NCBI RefSeq assembly: GCF_008039565.1
Contig: NZ_VDUX01000002.1
Location: 248,001-312,000, forward strand
Origin: Aeromicrobium terrae
GTDB taxonomy: Bacteria; Actinomycetota; Actinomycetes; Propionibacteriales; Nocardioidaceae
DNA length: 64,000 nucleotides
Reading direction: 5' to 3'
Shown piece by piece: positions 10,959-19,830 of the stretch. Within the stretch, counting starts at the first letter, position 1. Every line of letters begins with the position of its first letter. The notes under the pieces are model-generated. The model was not told the DNA's origin and did no database searches. It was given only the letters and a program-made list of their open reading frames with translations. The translations under genes were made by a program, and so were the position numbers.

Positions 10959-12251
10959 GTGACCACCGCGCTGCTCACCGATCACTACGAGCTCACCATG
11001 CTCCAGGCCGCGCTCGCCGACGGCACCGCCGAGCGCCGGTGCGTGTTCGAGCTGTTCGCCCGGCGGCTGCCCACGGGGCGCCGCTACGGAGTCGTCGCGG
11101 GCACCGGACGGGTGCTCGACGCGCTGGAGTCGTTCCGCTTCGACGACGCCGCCCTCGCCTGGCTGCGCGAGAAGGACGTCGTCGACGCCGCGACGATCGA
11201 CTGGCTGGCGTCCTACCGCTTCAGCGGCGACGTCTCCGGCTACGCCGAGGGAGAGGTGTACTTCCCGTCGTCTCCGGTGCTGGTGGTCGAGGCCTCGTTC
11301 GCCGAGGGCGTGCTGCTGGAGACGGTGATCCTGTCGATCCTCAACCACGACTCCGCGATCGCGTCGGCCGCGGCCCGGATGATCGGCGCCGCCGGCGACC
11401 GGCCGTGCATCGAGATGGGGTCGCGGCGCACGCAGGAGTGGTCGGCCGTGGCGGCGGCGCGGGCGGCGTACGTCGCCGGGTTCGCGTCGACCTCGAACCT
11501 CGAGGCGGGCCGCACCCACGGCATCCCCACCACCGGCACGAGTGCCCACGCGTTCACGCTCCTGCACGACACCGAGCGCGACGCGTTCACCGCTCAGGTC
11601 GAGTCGCTCGGCGCCGGCACCACGCTGCTGGTCGACACCTACGACGTCGCCGAGGCGGTAAAGGTCGCCGTGGACGTGGCCGGGCCGTCGCTGGGGGCGA
11701 TCCGGCTCGACTCCGGCGACCTGCCCTCGCTCGCCAGGTCCGTGCGCAAACAGCTCGACGAGCTGGGCGCCACCGACACCCGCATCCTCGTCACCAGCGA
11801 CCTCGACGAGCACGCCATCGCCACGCTCGCGGCCGCGCCGGTCGACGGCTACGGCGTCGGCACGGCCTTGGTCACCGGGTCCGGTGCCCCGACCTGCGGC
11901 TTCGTCTACAAGCTCGTCGCACGGGCCGACGACTCCGGCGAGCTGGTGCCCGTCGCGAAGAAGAGCACGGACAAGCTGTCCGTCGGCGGCCGCAAGTGGG
12001 CCATGCGCCGGCTGAGCGCGAAGGGAGTGGCCCAGGCGGAGGTCGTCGGCATCGGCGCGGAACCGGAGTCCGACGGGAACGACCGGCCGCTCATGGTGCC
12101 GATGGTGACGGCCGGTGAGCGGGTCCACCACGACACGCTCGACGACGCCCGCGCCCGGCACCGCAACGCCCTCGCCGAGCTGCCCGCGGCCGCCCGGCGC
12201 CTCTCGCCGGGCGAGCCGGTGATCGACACGTTCTTCGAGGAGGACACATGA
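10959..12251 (+). CDS. pncB: Nicotinate phosphoribosyltransferase
   Basis: PncB joins nicotinate and PRPP, with ATP hydrolysis, to give nicotinate mononucleotide in NAD salvage. Two GTG codons (10950 and 10959) can start the frame. The second gives VTTALLTDHYELTML, the usual N-terminus, and 430 residues. Recognisable segments are LTDHYELTM, the phosphoryl-histidine region THGIPTTGTSAHAF, the PRPP-binding RLDSGDL and the basic GRKWAMRR. The next gene, pncA, overlaps it by four bases (ATGA), so the salvage pair is translationally coupled. Confidence 0.92.
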   Translation: MTTALLTDHYELTMLQAALADGTAERRCVFELFARRLPTGRRYGVVAGTGRVLDALESFRFDDAALAWLREKDVVDAATIDWLASYRFSGDVSGYAEGEVYFPSSPVLVVEASFAEGVLLETVILSILNHDSAIASAAARMIGAAGDRPCIEMGSRRTQEWSAVAAARAAYVAGFASTSNLEAGRTHGIPTTGTSAHAFTLLHDTERDAFTAQVESLGAGTTLLVDTYDVAEAVKVAVDVAGPSLGAIRLDSGDLPSLARSVRKQLDELGATDTRILVTSDLDEHAIATLAAAPVDGYGVGTALVTGSGAPTCGFVYKLVARADDSGELVPVAKKSTDKLSVGGRKWAMRRLSAKGVAQAEVVGIGAEPESDGNDRPLMVPMVTAGERVHHDTLDDARARHRNALAELPAAARRLSPGEPVIDTFFEEDT

Positions 12252-12802
12252 GCAGAGCACTCGTCGTCGTCGACGTCCAGAACGACTTCTGCGAAGGGGG
12301 CTCCCTCGCCGTCACGGGCGGGGCGGCCGTCGCGCAGCGGATCGCCGACGTCGTCGCCGAGGGAGCCTACGAGACCGTGGTCGCCACGCGTGACCACCAC
12401 ATCGACCCGGGAGACCACTTCTCCGACACCCCCGACTTCGTCGACTCGTGGCCGCCGCACTGCGTCGTCGGGACCGAGGGCGAGCACTTCCACCCGCTGC
12501 TGGCAGACACCCGCTTCGACGCGGTGTTCCTCAAGGGCGAGTACGCGGCCGCCTACTCCGGCTTCGAGGGCGTCTCGGAGGACGGCACCGCGATGACGGC
12601 CTGGCTCCAGGCCCACGGCGTCACCGAGCTCGACGTCTGCGGCCTCGCCACCGACTACTGCGTCCGCGCCACCGCGCTCGACGGCGCCCGCGAGGGCTTC
12701 CGCGTGCGCATGCTCGAGGACCTCAGCGCCCCGGTCTCCGCCGACAACCTGCCGAAGGTCCACGAGGAGCTGGCCGCCGCCGGCGTCGAGCTGGCCTCCT
12801 AG
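12248..12802 (+). CDS. pncA: Nicotinamidase/pyrazinamidase
   Basis: PncA hydrolyses nicotinamide to nicotinate, which PncB then uses. The 184-residue chain aligns by position with the M. tuberculosis enzyme. The catalytic triad is Asp9 (one residue later than the mycobacterial Asp8), Lys96 and Cys138 (ATDYC). The metal site is Asp49, His51, His57 and His71. All are present, so the enzyme should be active and should also be able to hydrolyse pyrazinamide. It overlaps pncB at its start and the convergent luciferase-like gene at its stop. Confidence 0.95.
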   Translation: MSRALVVVDVQNDFCEGGSLAVTGGAAVAQRIADVVAEGAYETVVATRDHHIDPGDHFSDTPDFVDSWPPHCVVGTEGEHFHPLLADTRFDAVFLKGEYAAAYSGFEGVSEDGTAMTAWLQAHGVTELDVCGLATDYCVRATALDGAREGFRVRMLEDLSAPVSADNLPKVHEELAAAGVELAS

Positions 12803-13839
12803 ACGAGCTCCTTCGCCAGCAGCTCGAGGGTGGTCTCGCGGGCTGGTGAGGCGGTGGGGTCGGTGCCGCGACGGGCGGAGGCGACGGGGTGGATCATCAC
12901 CTCGTCGACGCCGAACTGGGCGGCGAGCTCGCGGACCTGACGGGCGGCGTCCTTGGGCGTGCCGACGACGGCGCGGGCCAGGCCGGAGTCGACGATGGCC
13001 TGCTCCTGCGGCGAGAGGTCGGCGTCGAGGGCGTCCTCGACGAGGTCGAGCGGGCGGAGTGGCTGGCCGGTGCGGAGCCGGGCCATCGACTGGAGGTTCG
13101 GCACCATCAGCGCCTGCGCCTCCTCATGGGTCTCGGCGACGGCGGCGTTCACGGTCAGGAACGTGACGGGCTCCGGCGCGGCGTCGCTCGGCACGAACTC
13201 CGTGCGGTAGGTCTCGAGGGCCTCGGCGGTGCCCTGCCCGGAGAAGTGGTGCGCGAACACGTACGGCAGGCCCTTCGCGGCCGCGAGGTGCGCCGAGTAC
13301 ATCGACGAGCCGAGCAGCCACAGGCGCGGGACGGTCTGTGCCGCGGGCGTCGCCTTGAGCACGTACTGCTGGTCGCGCGGCAGCACGACCCGAGCACCCG
13401 CCGTGCCCATCAGCGCGACGACGTCGTCGAGGTACTGCGGGAAGTTCTGGACGTCCCTGTCGTCGCGGCCGGCGGCACCACGCAGGGCGTACGACGTGAC
13501 CGGGTCCGAGCCGGGCGCCCGGCCGATGCCGAGGTCGATGCGGCCCGAGTGCGCCGCCTCGAGCAGCGCGAACTGCTCGGCGACGGCGAGCGGGGCATGG
13601 TTCGGCAGCATCACGCCTCCGGACCCGATCCGGATCGACGACGTCTGCGCCGCCAGGTGCGCGATCAGCACCGGCGGCGACGTCGCCGCCACGGCCGGCA
13701 TGTTGTGGTGCTCGGCCACCCAGTAGCGCTCGAAGCCCAGGCGGTCCGCGGTCTGCGCCAGCCGCACGGACGCGGCCAGCGCGTCGCCGGTGGTCTGGTC
13801 GGTGCGGACGGGGACGAGGTCGAGCACGGAGAGACGCAT
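12799..13839 (-). CDS. LLM-class flavin-dependent oxidoreductase
   Basis: At 346 residues this is a luciferase-like TIM-barrel monooxygenase/oxidoreductase of the MsnO8 type, which uses FMN or F420-like cofactors. The ATG at 13839 gives MRLSVLDLVPV, a standard start. Typical segments are YWVAEHHNMP (residues 43-52), SGGVMLPNH, GRIDLGIGRAPG and the C-terminal MIHPVASARRG. Substrate and cofactor are not determinable. The stop overlaps the pncA stop, and about 120 bases holding an inverted repeat separate its start from the next minus-strand gene. Confidence 0.85.
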   Translation of the reverse strand: MRLSVLDLVPVRTDQTTGDALAASVRLAQTADRLGFERYWVAEHHNMPAVAATSPPVLIAHLAAQTSSIRIGSGGVMLPNHAPLAVAEQFALLEAAHSGRIDLGIGRAPGSDPVTSYALRGAAGRDDRDVQNFPQYLDDVVALMGTAGARVVLPRDQQYVLKATPAAQTVPRLWLLGSSMYSAHLAAAKGLPYVFAHHFSGQGTAEALETYRTEFVPSDAAPEPVTFLTVNAAVAETHEEAQALMVPNLQSMARLRTGQPLRPLDLVEDALDADLSPQEQAIVDSGLARAVVGTPKDAARQVRELAAQFGVDEVMIHPVASARRGTDPTASPARETTLELLAKELV

Positions 13840-13873
13840 AGGAAGGTCAACGCACCGGGCCGTTGTGATCCTT

Positions 13874-13957
13874 CCCCGAGTCTCCGCGATATGTGACGCC
13901 CAGGGCGTCATGGGCCTCGTTTAGCGCCTTGAGCGTCACATTTCGCGAAGACGGGGG
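13874..13957. repeat. Long imperfect inverted repeat in an intergenic gap
   Basis: The left arm at 13874-13898 (ending GATATGTGACGC) and the right arm at 13933-13957 (beginning GCGTCACATTTCGC) are complementary over about 24 bases with few mismatches. The 34-base centre itself carries GGCGTCA and GCGCCTT. It lies between the end of the secreted amidohydrolase gene and the start of the LLM oxidoreductase, both on the minus strand. It can act as a terminator, and its form resembles intergenic palindromic repeats. Confidence 0.6.
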
Positions 13958-13961
13958 CGGG

Positions 13962-16427
13962 TCAGGACGTGCTGACGACCTTTCCGGCCGGCGAGAACCG
14001 GACGGTCACGTGGGCGGTGGCGCCGTCGGTGCCGGCGGCGCAGTAGGTGAACTCGTCGCCGAGGCGCGAGTGGGGCTGGCCGACGGACCGCAGCACCTGC
14101 TCGACGGTGGAGCCCACGGCCACGCCCTTGACCTGCGCCACCGGGCGAGCGGCCTGCGGGTCGCGGCAGGCGTCGTTCGTGACGCCCTCGGCCCGCTCCC
14201 ACATCTGCAGGTAGGCCTCGACGCCGCGCGCCATGTCGTCGGCGATGTCGTCGCCGGCCTGCTTGCGGAGGTCCTCGATCCAGTCCGGGTAGAGGCCGTA
14301 GTGCGCGACGCCGTCGACGTTGATGTCGTAGACCCGCTGGCCGCTGACCTGCTGGTCGATCGTGACGCCGCCGAGCCCGGTGAACGGGTAGGTGACCTTG
14401 TTCGGTGCGTCCGCACCGCGCGGGTTGCCCTGCGCGCCGAGGCCGTTGATGTCGGCGCCGTAGCCGAACCCGAAGTAGTAGCGCGGGTCGGCCCAGGCCA
14501 GGTGTTGCTGCCACTTCTCGACGAAGCCCTTGCTGTCACCGGCGTACGGCGTGATCATTCCGCCGGCCTTGTAGATCCGCGGATACGCATCCGGCGTCGA
14601 CCACGAGTGGCTGGAGATGACGCCCGGGTAGTCGAGCCGCTCGGTCACGTCGAGAGCAGACTTCCGTGCCTTCACGCTCATGTGGTCGGGGTCGAAGATC
14701 ATGTGCTTCTGCGCCATGCGCTCGATCGTGTGGTCGCCGAGCGACGTCAGGCCGCGGTTGTTGCACGTCGGGCCGCCCGGGTAGACCGGGAGCACGCCGC
14801 CCAGCTTGAGCCCGGCGATGGCGCCGAACAGCTGGTCCTGCGCGGGGACGCCGGCCGGCAGCGCGGTGAGCTGGGTCAGGTCGTGCACGCCCTCGGGGTT
14901 GTCCTTGCAGGACTGCATGTCCCAGAACGACCCGGTCTCGAGGAAGTTCGCCAGGTTCACCAGCGGGGCGATCGCGCCGGAGTCGCCGGCGACGCCCGCC
15001 AGCGCGTTGTCGAACTTGTTGACGAGCTCCATCTGCCGCACGCCCATGTCGTACGCGTCGTCGAGGCGCTGGTCGATCTCGTCGGCGGTGCAGAGCGGCC
15101 GGTCGCGCTTCTCGATGCAGCCGAAGACGGCGCTCGTCTCGATGCCCATGACGACCGCCATCCGGCCGGAGTTGATGACCTGCCGAGCCTGGAACGGGTC
15201 GGTGACGATGCGGTACCAGCCGCGGCCGGGGCCGCCGTACTGCGCGTCGATGTAGCGCTCGAGCTTGCGCATGTCGTCGGCCTGCAGCTTGAGCGACTTG
15301 GTGTCGTCGCAGGAGTTGCGGCCCAGCGGGTAGATCTTGCAGAGCTGGTCGTTCTCGACGAGCAGGTTCACGAGCATGCGCTGCCCGCCGCGCCACGAGC
15401 GCTCCAGCCACTTCCAGTACGTGCCCTCGTGGGTGAGCGACTCCGGGGCCGGCCAGTCCTTGAACGTCGGCCAGCCGACCGGGTCGTGCGTGCCGACCGG
15501 GAGGCCGGTGCGAGTGAAGTTCTCGAGCACGGCGCCGGTCCCGTTGGCGAGCTGGTGGTCCGGGCAGTCCTTCAGGGCGAACGCGACGCCGTACGGGTGC
15601 CACGGGCGGCCGCAGTGGACGTTGCCGCCGAGGAACTCGAACGCCATGCCGTGCGTGTGGCCGTCGACGTAGCCGCGGACCTCCTGGTACGCCGTGGTGC
15701 CGCCGAACGGGGCGCCTGTGACGTTGACGTCGACCTCCGGCCAGTCCTGGCAGCCGGTGGTCAGACGCAGCGAGAACGGCGTCGGGGTCTTGTCCGTGGC
15801 CAGCGCTCCACCCAAGGCACGTACCGACAGCGCGCGGCTCACCGACGGCACCGTGAACGTGAACGTCGAGCCCGACTTGGTGGCGGTGAAGTCCGCGCTC
15901 TTGCTCGGCGCGGCCGACGACTGCACGGTCAGCGGCTTGACGTCGACGAACTCCTTCGCGGAGTCGAACAGCAGGTAGCTGCCGAGATCAGTGGCCTGGA
16001 AGTGGAACGGCTCGGCGCCCGAGACCGACGCGGCACTCGCGGCGTAACCGGTCTTCGTCCGCACCACCCACTTGCCGCTCGGTGCTTGCAGCGCGTAGCA
16101 GCCGTTCGCCATCGCGTAGACGTCCTCCGGCACCGTCGCGTGGTGCCGCAGCTCGGCGGCCTGCGTCGGCACCAGCTCGGGATCGGCCTCGGCGCGCTGC
16201 GCTGCGACCGCGTCCTCGTGCGCCGACGCCTGCGTCGCCGTGGTCGGGTCCTTCGTCGCGTCACCCTCCGACGGGGCGCGCGAGATGGCGTTCTTCAGCT
16301 CGACCGTCGTCGGCCCGTGGAACTGCTGGACCCATGCGGAGTACGCCGGGAAGGTGGCGATGGTGACGGTGGTCGTGACGACGGCCACCAGGATCGGCCA
16401 GCGGTGGCGGTGCTGCAGGATGCGCAT
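13962..16427 (-). CDS. Large secreted amidohydrolase-like protein
   Basis: The 821-residue protein starts with an uncleaved-looking signal helix (residues 11-29) after a strong GAGGAG ribosome site. Residues 100-225 look like a beta-trefoil or carbohydrate-binding module (NGCYALQAPSGKWV, SYLLFDSAKEFVDV). From residue 250 on there is a metal-dependent TIM-barrel hydrolase region: VDGHTHGM with His257 and His259, then MVVMGIETS in mid-barrel. FDPDHMS and SSHSW later give further His/Asp ligands. This resembles membrane-dipeptidase/amidohydrolase proteins found in Streptomyces. The substrate is unknown. Confidence 0.65.
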   Translation of the reverse strand: MRILQHRHRWPILVAVVTTTVTIATFPAYSAWVQQFHGPTTVELKNAISRAPSEGDATKDPTTATQASAHEDAVAAQRAEADPELVPTQAAELRHHATVPEDVYAMANGCYALQAPSGKWVVRTKTGYAASAASVSGAEPFHFQATDLGSYLLFDSAKEFVDVKPLTVQSSAAPSKSADFTATKSGSTFTFTVPSVSRALSVRALGGALATDKTPTPFSLRLTTGCQDWPEVDVNVTGAPFGGTTAYQEVRGYVDGHTHGMAFEFLGGNVHCGRPWHPYGVAFALKDCPDHQLANGTGAVLENFTRTGLPVGTHDPVGWPTFKDWPAPESLTHEGTYWKWLERSWRGGQRMLVNLLVENDQLCKIYPLGRNSCDDTKSLKLQADDMRKLERYIDAQYGGPGRGWYRIVTDPFQARQVINSGRMAVVMGIETSAVFGCIEKRDRPLCTADEIDQRLDDAYDMGVRQMELVNKFDNALAGVAGDSGAIAPLVNLANFLETGSFWDMQSCKDNPEGVHDLTQLTALPAGVPAQDQLFGAIAGLKLGGVLPVYPGGPTCNNRGLTSLGDHTIERMAQKHMIFDPDHMSVKARKSALDVTERLDYPGVISSHSWSTPDAYPRIYKAGGMITPYAGDSKGFVEKWQQHLAWADPRYYFGFGYGADINGLGAQGNPRGADAPNKVTYPFTGLGGVTIDQQVSGQRVYDINVDGVAHYGLYPDWIEDLRKQAGDDIADDMARGVEAYLQMWERAEGVTNDACRDPQAARPVAQVKGVAVGSTVEQVLRSVGQPHSRLGDEFTYCAAGTDGATAHVTVRFSPAGKVVSTS

Positions 16428-16475
16428 GGGTCTCCTCGCTACTTGCCGGTCACAACGAGTTACGACCCGCTCAGG

Positions 16476-18128
16476 TCACGAGGAAGCGCGCAATGCCCAC
16501 TGCCGCAGGAGGTCGATCCGCTCGGTCAGCTGGGCCGACGTGGCCTGAGCCGCCGGCGGACCCCCGCACTCGCGACGCAGCCGGTGGTGCGTGACGCCGT
16601 GCGGCTCGCCGGTGCGGTGGTGCCACGCCGTCACGAGAGCGTGCAGCTCGCGCCGCAGCTCGGCGCGCTTCTCGAACAGCGCGTCAGTGGTGGCGGCCTG
16701 GTCCTTGACCTTCGGGCGCTTGGTGCGCGACGCCCGCAGGAGGTCGGCCACCTGGTCCGGCTCGAGCAGCCCCGGGATGCCGAGGAAGTCGAGCTCGTCG
16801 TCGTCGACGCCGGCGTAGCCGCCGTACTCGCCGCCCTCGTAGACGACGCGGTCGAACGACGCCTCGCTGCCGAGCGCGCGGTACTCCTCCAGCGCGTCGG
16901 GCGTGGACTCCGTGCGCTCGGCCCGCGCGAGCAGGTCGGCCTCGTCCTCCACCTTCATGCCGATGACGTGGTCGCGCTCGGCCTCCAGGTCGCCGGCGAG
17001 CGCCAGGACGGCGGGGACGCTCGGCACGAAGATCGACGCGGTCTCGCCCTTGCGCCGGGCTCGCACGAACCGCCCGACCGCTTGGGCGAAGTACAGCGGT
17101 GTCGATGCCGTGGTGGCGTAGACGCCGACCGACAGCCGCGGGACGTCGACGCCCTCGCTCACCATGCGCACCGCCACCATCCACGGCGACGTGCCGGCCG
17201 CGAACTCGGCGATGCGGGCGCTTGACCCGGCGTCGTCGGAGAGCACGAGCGTCGGTTCCTGCCCGGTCACCGAGGCGAGCAGCGCTGCGTACTGGCGCGC
17301 GAGCTCCTGGTTGCCGGCGATGACCAGACCGCCGGCGTCGGGCACGCCGCGGCGGACCTCCTGGAGACGGCTGTTCGCCGCCGACAGCACCGTGGGCACC
17401 CAGGACCCGGCCGGGTCGAGCGCCGTGCGGAGAGCCTGGGCGGTGGCGTCCTTGGTCAGCGGCTCGCCGAGCCGGGCGGACATCTCGTCGCCGGCTCGCG
17501 TGCGCCACTGCATGGTCCCCGAGTACGCCATGAAGAGGACGGGACGGACGACGCCATCACGCAGCGCCGGTCCGTACCCGTAGACGTAGTCGGCGCGGCT
17601 CTCCAGCGACCCGTCCGGCATCGGCTCGTACGTGACGAACGGGATCTGGCTGCTGTCGGAGCGGAACGGCGTGCCGGTGAGCAGGAGGCGGCGGGTGGCC
17701 GGCTCGCAGGCCTCCCGCACCGACTCGCCCCAGGTGAGGGAGTCCCCGGCGTGGTGCACCTCGTCGAGCACGACGAGCGTGCGGCGGCTCTCGATGCGCA
17801 CCCGATGCCCGGTGGGGTTGGCCGCCAGTCCGGCGTACGTGACGACGTAGCCGTCGAACTCGCTGCTGAGCTGTCCGGTGAGGTTCGGCTCCAGGCGGAT
17901 GCCGGCGCCGCTGGCCGCGTGCGCCCACTGCGTCTTGAGGTGCTCGGTGGGCGCGACGACGACCAGACGGTCGACGGCGCCGTCCGACAGCAGGCCGGCG
18001 GCGAGGGTGAGGGCGAAGGTGGTCTTGCCAGCTCCAGGCGTCGCCACCGCGAGGAAGTCTCGTGGTCGCGATCGAGCGTAGAGCTCGAGCGCCTCGCGCT
18101 GCCAGACCCGGAGGGCCTGGCTACGCAT
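16476..18128 (-). CDS. DEAD/DEAH-box superfamily 2 helicase
   Basis: The 550-residue protein has helicase motif I ATPGAGKTT (residues 29-37), motif II DEVH (122-125), motif III LTGTPF, and a second RecA domain ending in motif VI QAVGRFVRARR. It belongs to the SF2 helicase group related to UvrB/restriction ATPases. The C-terminal 150 residues form a helical tail with a basic patch (RTKRPKVKD). It is found beside DUF3039 in many actinobacteria, and its start overlaps that gene by eight bases. A role in DNA repair is plausible but not shown. Confidence 0.85.
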   Translation of the reverse strand: MRSQALRVWQREALELYARSRPRDFLAVATPGAGKTTFALTLAAGLLSDGAVDRLVVVAPTEHLKTQWAHAASGAGIRLEPNLTGQLSSEFDGYVVTYAGLAANPTGHRVRIESRRTLVVLDEVHHAGDSLTWGESVREACEPATRRLLLTGTPFRSDSSQIPFVTYEPMPDGSLESRADYVYGYGPALRDGVVRPVLFMAYSGTMQWRTRAGDEMSARLGEPLTKDATAQALRTALDPAGSWVPTVLSAANSRLQEVRRGVPDAGGLVIAGNQELARQYAALLASVTGQEPTLVLSDDAGSSARIAEFAAGTSPWMVAVRMVSEGVDVPRLSVGVYATTASTPLYFAQAVGRFVRARRKGETASIFVPSVPAVLALAGDLEAERDHVIGMKVEDEADLLARAERTESTPDALEEYRALGSEASFDRVVYEGGEYGGYAGVDDDELDFLGIPGLLEPDQVADLLRASRTKRPKVKDQAATTDALFEKRAELRRELHALVTAWHHRTGEPHGVTHHRLRRECGGPPAAQATSAQLTERIDLLRQWALRASS

Positions 18129-18399
18129 CAGACGGTGAGTCCCCGTCCTTGTCGCCGGGGCCGTCGGACAGGCCCTCCCAGATCTCCTTGCACTCCGGGC
18201 AGACCGGGAACCGCTCGGGGTCGCGGCTGGGCACCCACACCTTGCCGCACAGCGCGATCACGGGCGTGCCCATGACCATCGCCTCGGTCAGCTTCTCGCG
18301 CGGGACATAGTGCGAGAACCGCTCGTGGTCACCGTCCTCGGGGCGCAGGTCGGTGCGCTCGTCGTGGACCGTCTGGGTGCCGCTGCCGAAGAATCCCAC
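18121..18399 (-). CDS. DUF3039 family protein
   Basis: This 92-residue acidic protein carries two CxxC-like elements, ALCGKVW and CPECKEIW, that look like a zinc ribbon, and the conserved FSHYVPREKLTEA segment of DUF3039. It is followed directly by the helicase gene. The family is restricted to actinobacteria and has no assigned function. The pairing suggests the two act together. Confidence 0.85.
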   Translation of the reverse strand: MGFFGSGTQTVHDERTDLRPEDGDHERFSHYVPREKLTEAMVMGTPVIALCGKVWVPSRDPERFPVCPECKEIWEGLSDGPGDKDGDSPSDA

Positions 18400-18430
18400 G
18401 CGCCGATCCTAGCCCGGCCGGAGTCGCCGT

Positions 18431-18979
18431 TCAGTTCGCGCCAGGATCGTCCGGGAACGTCGCCCAGAAGCGGACGTCGTCGTCCTGGCGTCGCAGGACT
18501 TCTCGCCAGAGCGTCTCCGGCGTGGGCGAGGTGAGGTCGTGGTCCAGGGCGTCGACGACGATCCAGGACCCCTCGGCGAGCTCGTCCTCGAGCTGCCCCG
18601 ATCCCCACCCGGCGTACCCCGCGAACACCCGCAGTCCGGCCAGCTGACCGTCGCCGGGCAGCGGACCCTCGAGGTCGACGAGGCCGACGCGGCCCGCCAT
18701 CTGCCGCCAGCCGTGCGGCGGCGTCGCGTCCGCCAGCACTCCGACGGCGAGGGCGGAGTCCATGGCCACCGGACCGCCGTCGAACAGGCACACCGGCGCG
18801 TTGACGAACGCGCCCCAGGCCGGCAGGACGTCGTCGACGTCGGAGTCGAGCGGACGATTCACGATGACACCCAGCGCGCCGTCGTCGTCGTGGTCGAGGA
18901 CGAACACCACGCTGCGCAGGAACGGCCCTCCGGCGATGGCCGGGGTGGCCACCAGCAGCCGTCCTCGCAGGGTGTCCAT
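18431..18979 (-). CDS. YqgE/AlgH family protein (DUF179)
   Basis: The 182-residue protein shows the family pattern. The N-terminal GRLLVATPAIAGGPFLRSVV (residues 5-24) is followed by GALGVIVNRPL, FDGGPV, and FAGYAGWGSGQLEDEL in the C-terminal half. Length and motifs are normal. The biochemical role is unknown. It is divergent from the MerR regulator 17 bases away, so they share an upstream region. Confidence 0.88.
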   Translation of the reverse strand: MDTLRGRLLVATPAIAGGPFLRSVVFVLDHDDDGALGVIVNRPLDSDVDDVLPAWGAFVNAPVCLFDGGPVAMDSALAVGVLADATPPHGWRQMAGRVGLVDLEGPLPGDGQLAGLRVFAGYAGWGSGQLEDELAEGSWIVVDALDHDLTSPTPETLWREVLRRQDDDVRFWATFPDDPGAN

Positions 18980-18996
18980 GGTCCTATGATGCCCAC

Positions 18997-19767
18997 ATGG
19001 CCGACCCCTCGCCGGTACCTGAGGAATTCACCGTCGACGAGCTGGCAGCCCGAGCCGGGATGACCGTGCGCAACGTGCGCGCGTACGCCAGCCGGGGCCT
19101 CATCGACGCCCCGCGCCTCGAGGGCCGCACCGGCTACTACACCCGCGACCACCTGCAGCGGCTCCAGCTGATCCGCGAGTTCATCGACCGCGGCTACACG
19201 CTCGCCGCCGTCGAGCGGGCGGTGCAGCGGAGCCCGCGGACGTCGGCCGGCCACACGCTCGACCTGCTGAAGCTGCTCGACGAGCCGCACCGCGACGTCG
19301 AGCCCGAGGAGATGACGCGTGAGGCGCTCGCCGCGCTGGCCGGCGTGGCGCGCGACGACGGCCTGATCGACGCGCTGGCCGAGCACGGCCTGGTCGAGTG
19401 GGTGGACGACGACCCGGAGGTCGTCCGCCTCCTCCAGCCGAACGTGGTCCGGGCCGGGGCCGCTGCGGTGATGCTCGGGCTCACGCCCACGTCCGTGATC
19501 GCGCTGTTCCCGCTGCTGGAGCGGCACCTGCGCACCATCGCCGACGCCCTGGTGGCGCGGGCGGTCGAGGAGATCGTGCAGCCGTTCCTCGCCGAGGGTC
19601 TTCCCGACGAGCAGTGGCCCCGCATCCTGTCGAGCATCGAGAACCTGCTGCCGGTGGCCAGCCAGGTGACGCTCGGGATCTTCCGCAACCAGCTCAGCGA
19701 GGCGATCGACACCGAGCTCGGCGCCCAGATCAGCCAGCTCGGCGGACGGCCTCCGAAGGACGAATGA
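18997..19767 (+). CDS. MerR-family transcriptional regulator
   Basis: The 256-residue protein has an N-terminal winged helix-turn-helix (FTVDELAARAGMTVRNVRAYASRGLI, residues about 10-35) followed by the MerR wing and the coiled-coil start RDHLQRLQLIREFIDRGYTLAAV. The C-terminal 180 residues are an all-helical domain with no metal-binding Cys cluster, so the effector is not a metal of the usual MerR kind. A strong hairpin follows the stop codon. Confidence 0.85.
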   Translation: MADPSPVPEEFTVDELAARAGMTVRNVRAYASRGLIDAPRLEGRTGYYTRDHLQRLQLIREFIDRGYTLAAVERAVQRSPRTSAGHTLDLLKLLDEPHRDVEPEEMTREALAALAGVARDDGLIDALAEHGLVEWVDDDPEVVRLLQPNVVRAGAAAVMLGLTPTSVIALFPLLERHLRTIADALVARAVEEIVQPFLAEGLPDEQWPRILSSIENLLPVASQVTLGIFRNQLSEAIDTELGAQISQLGGRPPKDE

Positions 19768-19770
19768 CCC

Positions 19771-19810
19771 CGCGTCCGGCACCCGAGGGAGGGGGAAGGG
19801 TGCCGGCGCG
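19771..19810. terminator. Strong hairpin between convergent genes
   Basis: The arms 19771-19784 (CGCG, a bulged T, CCGGCACCC) and 19798-19810 (GGGTGCCGGCGCG) form 13 bp with one bulge and a purine-rich 13-base loop. It lies directly after the MerR stop and 21 bases before the stop of the convergent gene, so it can end transcription from either side. Confidence 0.75.
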
Positions 19811-19830
19811 GGGCAGCTGTGGTGGTGCCG

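Noticed and set aside
12841..12890. A possible further copy of the GC-rich element near the LLM oxidoreductase stop
   Set aside because: Only scattered G-rich words match. The encoded ASARRGTDP segment belongs to the normal family C-terminus.
13893..17225. A 1110-codon open frame on the plus strand opposite the amidohydrolase and helicase genes
   Set aside because: It is antisense to two well-supported genes. Long open frames opposite real genes are expected in DNA of this GC content, and its translation is Arg/Gly/Val-rich with no motif.
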